From JBBRHF01 sp038223055 (GTDB lineage: Bacteria; Actinomycetota; Actinomycetes; JACCUZ01), in the NCBI GenBank assembly GCA_038223055.1, contig JBBRHF010000031.1, forward strand, positions 1 through 28,221: 28,221 nt of DNA. The letters are read 5' to 3'. The notes under the pieces are model-generated. The model saw only the letters and a program-made list of their open reading frames with translations. It did not search any database and was not told the origin of the DNA. Positions 23,293 through 28,221 of this stretch are shown here, piece after piece. Each line of letters starts with the position of its first letter. Position 1 is the stretch's first letter. A program made the position numbers and the translations under genes.

Positions 23293-24960
23293 ATGAGCGC
23301 GACGGCGGACCTCCCCAGCCTCCCCGGGCCCGACCCGGCCCCGCTCGACCTGCACACCACCCCGCTCGACCTGCACACCACGGCCGGAAAGATCGCCGAC
23401 CTGGAGCGGCGCACCGAGGACGCAGTGCACGCCGGGTCGCGACGTGCCGTCGAGAAGCAGCACGCTCGCGGCAAGATGACCGCGCGTGAGCGCATCGACG
23501 TGCTCCTGGACGAGGGTTCCTTCGTCGAGATGGGCGAGTTGGCGCGGCACCGCTCGACGAGTTTCGGCCTGGCTGCGCACCGGCCCTACGGCGACGGGGT
23601 CGTCACCGGCTACGGCATGGTGGACGGCCGCCAGGTCTGCGTGTTCGCCCAGGACTTCACCGTCTTCGGCGGCTCGCTCGGCGAGGTCTTCGGCGAGAAG
23701 ATCGTCAAGGTCATGGATCTCGCGCTGAAGACGGGCTGCCCGATGATCGGCTTCAACGACTCGGGTGGCGCGCGGATCCAGGAGGGCGTCGCCTCGCTGG
23801 GTCTCTACGGCGACATCTTCTTCCGCAACGTGATGGCGTCCGGGGTCATCCCGCAGCTCTCGCTGATCATGGGCCCGTGCGCGGGCGGCGCGGTCTACTC
23901 CCCCGCGCTCACCGACTTCACGGTCATGGTGGACGGCACGTCGCACATGTTCATCACCGGCCCCGACGTCATCAAGACGGTCACCGGTGAGGACGTCGGG
24001 ATGGAGGATCTCGGCGGAGCGCGCACCCACACCACCAAATCGGGCAACGCCCACTACCTCGCCAGGGACGAGATCGACGCCATCGACTACGTCAAAGAGC
24101 TGCTGGCCTACCTGCCCCCGAACAACCACGAGGACCCGCCGGTCTACCACTCCGGCGGCGCCGACGACGCCGGCCTGCTCGCCGTCAACGAGACCGACCT
24201 CGAGCTGGACACCTTCGTGCCCGACTCGGCCAACCAGCCCTACGACATGCACACGATCATCGAGCACATCGTGGACCCCACGGCCGACGGGACCGCCGAC
24301 TTCCTCGAGGTGCAGGCCCGATACGCCGCCAACATCATCGTAGGCTTCGGGCGGCTCGAGGGCCGCTCGGTCGGCATCGTCGCCAACCAGCCACTGGCCT
24401 CCGCCGGCACGCTGGACATCGCCGCGTCGGAGAAGGCCGCGCGGTTCGTGCGGACCTGTGACGCGTTCAACGTGCCGGTGCTCACCTTCGTCGACGTACC
24501 CGGGTTCCTGCCTGGCACCAGCCAGGAGTGGGACGGCATCATCCGGCGCGGCGCCAAGCTGATCTACGCCTACGCCGAGGCAACGGTGCCCAAGGTGACG
24601 ATCATCACCCGCAAAGCCTACGGCGGGGCCTACGCCGTCATGGGCTCGAAGCACCTGGGTGCCGACATGAACCTCGCCTGGCCGACCGCCCAGATCGCGG
24701 TCATGGGGGCGCAAGGGGCGGTGAACATCCTCTACCGCAAGGAACTTGCTGAAGCGGCCGACCCCGAGGCCGAGCGCAGGCAACGCGTCGCGGACTACGA
24801 GGACCACCTGGCCAACCCCTACGTCGCGGCCGAGCGGGGCTACGTCGACGCGGTCATCGCGCCCTCGCAGACCCGGTCCCACGTCGTGCGGGCGCTGCGC
24901 GCGCTGCGCGCCAAACGCCAGACGCTGCCGCCGAAGAAGCACGGGAACATCCCGCTGTGA
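23293..24960 (+). CDS. accD: acyl-CoA (propionyl-type) carboxylase beta subunit
   Basis: 555 residues of the AccD5/PccB group. Conserved parts are KMTARERIDVLLDEGSFVEM, GDGVVTGYGMVDGRQVCVFA, FNDSGGARIQEGVASLGLYG, GPCAGGAVYSPALTDF, VTGEDVGMEDLGGA, DVPGFLPGTSQEWDGIIRRG and the C-terminal KKHGNIPL. It carboxylates acetyl- or propionyl-CoA with a separate biotinylated alpha subunit, feeding fatty-acid synthesis. At the position that I align to the specificity residue Asp422 of S. coelicolor PccB, this protein has Ala (GGAYAVMGSKH, residue ~448). ATG at 23293 is supported by the TAGGCT hub. A 21-bp duplication (PLDLHTT twice) lies in the N-terminus. A GTGA overlap couples the next gene. Confidence 0.93.
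   Translation: MSATADLPSLPGPDPAPLDLHTTPLDLHTTAGKIADLERRTEDAVHAGSRRAVEKQHARGKMTARERIDVLLDEGSFVEMGELARHRSTSFGLAAHRPYGDGVVTGYGMVDGRQVCVFAQDFTVFGGSLGEVFGEKIVKVMDLALKTGCPMIGFNDSGGARIQEGVASLGLYGDIFFRNVMASGVIPQLSLIMGPCAGGAVYSPALTDFTVMVDGTSHMFITGPDVIKTVTGEDVGMEDLGGARTHTTKSGNAHYLARDEIDAIDYVKELLAYLPPNNHEDPPVYHSGGADDAGLLAVNETDLELDTFVPDSANQPYDMHTIIEHIVDPTADGTADFLEVQARYAANIIVGFGRLEGRSVGIVANQPLASAGTLDIAASEKAARFVRTCDAFNVPVLTFVDVPGFLPGTSQEWDGIIRRGAKLIYAYAEATVPKVTIITRKAYGGAYAVMGSKHLGADMNLAWPTAQIAVMGAQGAVNILYRKELAEAADPEAERRQRVADYEDHLANPYVAAERGYVDAVIAPSQTRSHVVRALRALRAKRQTLPPKKHGNIPL
23341..23382. repeat. 2 x 21-bp in-frame tandem repeat in accD
   Basis: ccgctcgacctgcacaccacc and ccgctcgacctgcacaccacg, encoding PLDLHTT twice before the first conserved helix of the carboxyltransferase. 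Confidence 0.95.
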
Positions 24961-25448
24961 CTGACCCCGATCCGGGCCGGACGCAATTCGCGACCGCGGT
25001 ACTCGCCCTGCACGCCACGCTGGACGCCTGGGCCGCCGCCGTCGCCGGGGTGTCCGACGAGTCGGGACAGGACCCGACGGACGCGCTGGCCGACCCCCGG
25101 CTGGAGGCCGCGCAGGACTCGTTCTACGAGGCGCTGGGAGTCTACGAGGAGGCGACCCTGCCGGTGCTCGGGCTGGTCGCGCTCAGCGAGGACGACGAGG
25201 CAAATGAGGCCGACGGGGTCGACCGAGTGATGGTCGACGACTTCTTCGTGCACCTGGTCGTCGGCGTGGCCCGCGACGACTCCCCGGACCGGCTCGCGGA
25301 CGCCTTCGAGATGGTTCACGACGCGGCCCACTCGATCGTGGACCGGCTGGTCACTGCCGGCTTCCTGGTCCCCACCTTCTCCTCGTCGCGGGGCGAGCTG
25401 GATGTCGACGACTTCGACGACTTCGACGACTTCGAGCCGGACGCGTGA
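24957..25448 (+). CDS. unknown acidic protein encoded between accD and accE
   Basis: 163 residues, strongly acidic and mostly helical in appearance, with no signal peptide, membrane span or motif that I recognise. Segments are QFATAVLALHATLDAWAAAV, DSFYEALGVYEEATLPVLGL and DDFFVHLVVGVARDD, and it ends with a DDFDDFDDFEPD tail. The GTG start overlaps the accD stop (GTGA) and its own stop overlaps the accE start (GTGA), so it is translated as part of the carboxylase operon. That position suggests a role in assembly or regulation of the complex; this is inference from context only. Confidence 0.85.
   Translation: MTDPDPGRTQFATAVLALHATLDAWAAAVAGVSDESGQDPTDALADPRLEAAQDSFYEALGVYEEATLPVLGLVALSEDDEANEADGVDRVMVDDFFVHLVVGVARDDSPDRLADAFEMVHDAAHSIVDRLVTAGFLVPTFSSSRGELDVDDFDDFDDFEPDA
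25407..25433. repeat. 3 x 9-bp in-frame tandem repeat at C-terminus of unknown acidic protein
   Basis: gacgacttc three times, encoding DDF-DDF-DDF close to the stop. Confidence 0.95.
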
Positions 25449-25723
25449 GCGAGCCGGACGGGCCACCGGTGGGGCCCCCGGCCGCCCCGCCGCTCCCCGC
25501 CGGCCCAACGCCGCCCGCGCTGCGCGTCGTCCGCGGCGCGCCGACCGACGATGAGCTCGTCGCCTTGGTGGTGGTGATCGCGGCGCTCTGCGCCCGGGCC
25601 GCCGGCGACCCGGGCAGCCCAGCACGGCCGAGTCGGCGGGCCTGGAACCACCCGCGGCGACTGGTTCGCTCTCCGGTGTCCCCCGGCCCCGAGGGCTGGC
25701 GCCGGTCGGCCCTGCCCGGCTGA
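25445..25723 (+). CDS. accE: acyl-CoA carboxylase epsilon subunit
   Basis: 92 residues. A Pro-rich disordered N-terminus precedes LRVVRGAPTDDELVALVVVI, the hallmark of actinobacterial AccE/PccE, followed by a disordered middle, a W-H-P-R segment and the C-terminal PGPEGWRRSALPG. Epsilon subunits bind the beta subunit and raise carboxylase activity in Streptomyces and Mycobacterium. The GTG start overlaps the preceding stop by GTGA. It is followed 8 bp later by maf, an arrangement common in actinobacteria. Confidence 0.9.
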   Translation: MSEPDGPPVGPPAAPPLPAGPTPPALRVVRGAPTDDELVALVVVIAALCARAAGDPGSPARPSRRAWNHPRRLVRSPVSPGPEGWRRSALPG

Positions 25724-25731
25724 CCCGCGGG

Positions 25732-26367
25732 ATGGCCGCTGTGCGCCCCGGGCGCCGTCTTGTGCTCGCGTCGGCGTCACCGGCGCGTCGCCGGATCCTG
25801 CTCGACGCCGGGATCGATCCCGACGTCGTCGTCAGCGGCGTCGACGAGTCCACCGTCACCGGTCCTCCCGCTGACGTGGCGCTGACCCTGGCCGTGCGCA
25901 AGGCCATGGCGGTTGTGCCGGTCCTGACCCGAGGCGCGCACCCCGCCGACGCGCTCGTGCTGGGCTGCGACTCAGTGCTCGACCTGGACGGCGAGGCCCA
26001 CGGCAAGCCCCGCGACGAGGCCGAGGCGATCCAGCGGTGGCGACGGATGCGCGGCCGTGCCGGGGTGCTGCACACCGGCCACTGCCTCATCGACACCGGG
26101 TCCGGGCGCCAGACCGCAGCGGTCGCCTCGACGACGGTTCACTTCGCGGACATCGACGACCGCGACATCACGACGTACGTCGCCACGGGCGAGCCGATGC
26201 GGGTGGCCGGAGCCTTCACGATCGACGGCCTCGGCGGCGCGTTCGTGGAGCGCATCGAGGGCGACCCGCACAACGTCGTCGGCCTGTCCTTGCCGTTGCT
26301 GCGCCGCCTGCTCGATGAGCTCGGCGTCCGCCTCACCGACCTCTGGGCACCCCGTGAGGACAGCTGA
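25732..26367 (+). CDS. maf: Maf family nucleoside triphosphate pyrophosphatase
   Basis: 211 residues. The opening LVLASASPARRRILLDAG is the Maf signature (Ser/Arg-rich phosphate site). VSGVDEST, LGCDSVLDLDGEAHGKP (catalytic Asp), MRGRAGVLHTGHCLID and AGAFTIDGLGGAFVERIEGD with NVVGLSLPLL follow. Maf proteins hydrolyse dTTP/UTP or modified nucleotides to monophosphates in the cytosol (housecleaning). The ATG at 25732 follows accE by 8 bp with CGGG only as a ribosome site, so translation probably relies on coupling. Confidence 0.93.
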   Translation: MAAVRPGRRLVLASASPARRRILLDAGIDPDVVVSGVDESTVTGPPADVALTLAVRKAMAVVPVLTRGAHPADALVLGCDSVLDLDGEAHGKPRDEAEAIQRWRRMRGRAGVLHTGHCLIDTGSGRQTAAVASTTVHFADIDDRDITTYVATGEPMRVAGAFTIDGLGGAFVERIEGDPHNVVGLSLPLLRRLLDELGVRLTDLWAPREDS

Positions 26368-26438
26368 GGAGGCTCTGCATCCGCTCTGAATGCCCACCGA
26401 TGGCCATGTCCAGGGCAGGTCGGGGCCGCACCGGAACG

Positions 26439-26444
26439 TAGGAT
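26439..26444 (+). promoter_or_regulatory. -10 hexamer TAGGAT placed for leaderless deacetylase transcript
   Basis: TAGGAT, then tcgcgcc, then GTG at 26452. The predicted start is 1 nt before the start codon. Confidence 0.45.
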
Positions 26445-26451
26445 TCGCGCC

Positions 26452-27261
26452 GTGCCCCTGTCCCGGCCGCTGTCCCGCCGTGTCCTGCTACAGGCCATCG
26501 CTATCGGCGGCCTCGCGGGGTGTGCAGGTCGCTCGAACGAGCCCGCATCCACGGTGGTCGGTGCGGCGTCCCGGGCCGCGAGTGCGCCCGTCAGCGGGTC
26601 CGCCTCCGCCACCCCGGGCACCGCAGGCACCGCGGGCACCGCTGCGAGCCGCCCGCGAGGGCCGGCTCGCGAGGTGCGCCACGGCGACCGCACCCGGCGA
26701 GCGGTCGCGCTCACCTTCCACGGCGCGGGGGACGCGGCGCTGGCCCGGTCGATCCTGGCCGAGCTGTCCTCCGGCGGAGCCCACGCGAGCGTGCTGGCCG
26801 TGGGAACCTGGCTGCGGGACCATCCTGAGATGGCGCGGCGCATCCTCGATGCCGGCCACGACCTGGGCAACCACACCCTGAACCACCGACCGATGCGACG
26901 GCTGGGCGCTGGACCGGCCTACGACGAGATCGTGGGCTGCGCTCGGATCCTGCGCACGCTCACCGGCAGTCAGGGAACCTGGTTCCGCGCGTCGGGGACC
27001 CAGCAGACCAACACCACCATCAGGGCCGCGGCAGGCCGGGCCGGCTACGGCACCTGTGTCTCCTACGACGTCGACGGCCTCGACTGGCGCGATCCCGCGA
27101 GCCAGACCGTCGTGTCGGCGGTGCTTGGCAGCGCGCGCAACGGATCGATCATCAGCCTGCACCTGGGCCACGCCGTCACCCTCACGGCGCTGCCACTGAT
27201 CCTGGACGACCTGCGCCGCCGCCGGCTCACCCCTGTCACCCTCACGGAGCTGCTCACGTGA
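26452..27261 (+). CDS. NodB-like polysaccharide deacetylase lipoprotein with degenerate motif 1
   Basis: 269 residues. The signal SRRVLLQAIAIGGLAGC gives a lipobox with Cys24, so the protein is a membrane-anchored lipoprotein. A Ser/Ala/Thr linker follows (with GTA repeats), then a NodB domain (~84-265). Motif 2 NHTLNH (His141, His145) and motif 5 SLHLGH (His237) are intact. Motif 1, usually TFDDGP, reads TFHGAGD (88-94), losing both motif Asp residues, and motif 3 is FRASGT rather than RxPY. Some actinobacterial relatives share this TFHG form. It may deacetylate an envelope glycan or have lost activity. The GTG is preceded by a leaderless-type TAGGAT. The stop overlaps the next start (GTGA). 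Confidence 0.85.
   Translation: MPLSRPLSRRVLLQAIAIGGLAGCAGRSNEPASTVVGAASRAASAPVSGSASATPGTAGTAGTAASRPRGPAREVRHGDRTRRAVALTFHGAGDAALARSILAELSSGGAHASVLAVGTWLRDHPEMARRILDAGHDLGNHTLNHRPMRRLGAGPAYDEIVGCARILRTLTGSQGTWFRASGTQQTNTTIRAAAGRAGYGTCVSYDVDGLDWRDPASQTVVSAVLGSARNGSIISLHLGHAVTLTALPLILDDLRRRRLTPVTLTELLT
26617..26643. repeat. 3 x 9-bp in-frame tandem repeat in deacetylase linker
   Basis: ggcaccgca, ggcaccgcg, ggcaccgct, encoding GTA-GTA-GTA in the linker between the lipobox and the catalytic domain. Confidence 0.9.
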
Positions 27262-27941
27262 CCACGGGTCGACCGAGCCATGCACCGCCGGCCCCTCGGC
27301 CGGGTCCCGAGCGGCCGGGTCCCGAGCGGCCGGGTCCTGCACGACCGGGTCCTGCACGGCCGAGTTCTGCACGGCCGAGTTCGGGGCGGCGGAGTTCGGG
27401 GCGGCGGCTCCGGCTGGCAGCCGGCGTGCTCGCGCTTCTGGCCGCTGCCGGCTGCGGGTCATCCTCGACGGCTCGACCGGCCGCCCAGGCACCGGCGGCT
27501 GCACCGAAGTCGGGTGCTGCGGCGGCACCGCTGCCCGCGGAGAACCAACGGGTCGCCGCTGCCAAGGCAGGCCGCCTGCCCGGCATGCCGGCGCCGCTAA
27601 GCGCGACGGACGTGTGGGCGGCCGACCGGCCGGGGGCGATGTCCCCGGTGGTCAAGGGGTTCCGACCCCTGGTCTACGTGCCCAACAGCGGGAGCAACAC
27701 GGTCACCGAGATCGACCCGCGCACCTACCGGGTGGTGCGCACCCTCAAGGTCGGGCGGCAGCCGCAGCACGTCGTTCCGTCTTGGGACCTACGCACACTG
27801 TGGGTCAACAACGACCGCGGCAACACCCTGACCGCCATCGACCCCCGCACGGGTCGCCCAGGCCGGACCGTCGGCGTCCACGACCCCTACAACCTCTACT
27901 TCACCCCGGACGGAAAGTTCGGTAGCATCACGTTTCGTTGA
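27258..27941 (+). CDS. YncE-like beta-propeller lipoprotein, truncated at 3' end
   Basis: 227 codons remain. A 50-residue Arg/Pro repeat arm precedes a hydrophobic segment and a lipobox LAAAGC (Cys66). After an Ala/Pro linker the first propeller blades appear: PLVYVPNSGSNTVTEIDPRT, VVRTLKVGRQPQHVVPSWD, LWVNNDRGNTLTAIDPRTG and HDPYNLYFTPDGK. YncE-type 40-residue YVPNSGSNTVTEID repeats normally continue for five to seven blades. Here reading ends six residues after PDGK at a TGA, exactly where base composition drops. I conclude that the gene was cut by inserted DNA and is likely inactive. The GTG start overlaps the deacetylase stop, so the two were an operon. Confidence 0.75.
   Translation: MTTGRPSHAPPAPRPGPERPGPERPGPARPGPARPSSARPSSGRRSSGRRLRLAAGVLALLAAAGCGSSSTARPAAQAPAAAPKSGAAAAPLPAENQRVAAAKAGRLPGMPAPLSATDVWAADRPGAMSPVVKGFRPLVYVPNSGSNTVTEIDPRTYRVVRTLKVGRQPQHVVPSWDLRTLWVNNDRGNTLTAIDPRTGRPGRTVGVHDPYNLYFTPDGKFGSITFR
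27301..27405. repeat. 7 x 15-bp in-frame tandem repeat in lipoprotein N-terminal arm
   Basis: Seven diverging units from cgggtcccgagcggc to ggagttcggggcggc, encoding RPGPE/RPGPA/RPSSA pentapeptides ahead of the signal segment. Confidence 0.95.
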
Positions 27942-28137
27942 ACTTCTGCAGGCGGAATTGGATTGTATTCGATGGCCGGGTGTTTCTGTGGATTTCCTTC
28001 CAGACGGGGAGGCTTATTCACAATGCCGAAAAATAGCATAAAAACCGTGACGCCGCTCGGCGTGCCTAACTGAGCGACGACCCGCTCATTGAGATAATTG
28101 GGTTACCAGACTCAATACTCCAGGAACGGGCCGCCAC
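27917..28137. other. AT-rich inserted segment, probable left end of an insertion element
   Basis: From about 27917 the sequence loses the strong GC third-position pattern and becomes visibly richer in A and T (for example the stretch around 28020-28045). No gene is seen before the transposase ATG at 28138. It probably contains the terminal inverted repeat and promoter of the element; the exact end cannot be fixed because the other end is outside the window. Confidence 0.5.
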
Positions 28138-28221
28138 ATGTATCATACAACGGGCTTCAGCAAGGACCAGATCGTCACGTTGTGCTCGATGCTCGCCGAA
28201 CAAATGCAACGCCCCTCGAAA
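28138..28221 (+). CDS. IS5-like transposase, N-terminal fragment (cut by window edge)
   Basis: 28 codons, open to the window end: MYHTTGFSKDQIVTLCSMLA followed by EQMQRPSK. The M-Y-x-T-T-G-x-S/D-x-x-Q-I-x-x-L-C pattern is the usual start of actinobacterial IS5-family transposases with an N-terminal helix-turn-helix and a DDE_Tnp_4 domain. The catalytic part lies beyond the window. Its codon use is less GC-biased than the neighbouring host genes, consistent with foreign origin. Confidence 0.65.
   Translation, partial: MYHTTGFSKDQIVTLCSMLAEQMQRPSK

Overview
The window is GC-rich DNA with strong G/C third-position bias. It has many GTG starts, GTGA stop/start overlaps, and a set of genes typical of Actinomycetota: LCP ligases, AccD/AccE-type acyl-CoA carboxylase, GtrA, a bPH domain protein and lipoproteins. 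I read it as chromosomal DNA of a soil-type high-GC actinobacterium, perhaps a Frankineae-like lineage. Species cannot be assigned from the sequence alone.

Layout. 1-5244 is a cell-envelope block: the tail of one CDP-glycerol glycerophosphotransferase-like gene, a complete convergent homologue, and two LytR-CpsA-Psr (LCP) ligases flanking a hotdog thioesterase. 5245-10091 is an accessory island rich in wreckage: a truncated toxin-antitoxin pair, a six-helix membrane protein, a group II intron remnant with a frameshifted stub of its maturase gene, a two-gene operon for a secreted DUF3494 (ice-binding-like) surface protein and a dedicated sortase, a frameshifted DUF2237 pseudogene, and two unidentified coding fragments. 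10092-27261 is a dense housekeeping/CoA block: acyl-CoA dehydrogenase, UDP-glucose 6-dehydrogenase, CoA-binding protein, secreted TIM-barrel protein, purE-purK, a second acyl-CoA dehydrogenase, GtrA, a response regulator/histidine kinase pair, an acyl-CoA carboxylase beta subunit, enoyl-CoA hydratase, PH-domain protein, biotin ligase, a second carboxylase beta subunit, an unknown acidic protein, AccE, Maf and a NodB-like deacetylase lipoprotein. 27258-28221 holds a YncE-like lipoprotein gene cut short where composition changes abruptly, followed by the start of an IS5-like transposase.

How the genes fit together. Biotin ligase, two carboxylase beta subunits, epsilon subunit, two acyl-CoA dehydrogenases, hydratase and thioesterase form a fatty-acid/short-chain acyl-CoA theme. 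The LCP proteins, glycerophosphotransferases, UDP-glucose dehydrogenase, GtrA, deacetylase and sortase form a wall and glycopolymer theme.

Two cross-cutting patterns are not explained by individual genes. First, at least ten genes have a TANNNT hexamer placed so that the predicted transcript starts 0-2 nt before the start codon (leaderless mRNAs), including one bidirectional 7-bp hub between birA and accD. Second, about a dozen coding regions carry short in-frame tandem repeats (units of 6, 9, 12, 15, 18 or 21 bp), even inside conserved enzymes such as PurK. No tRNA, rRNA or CRISPR array was seen.
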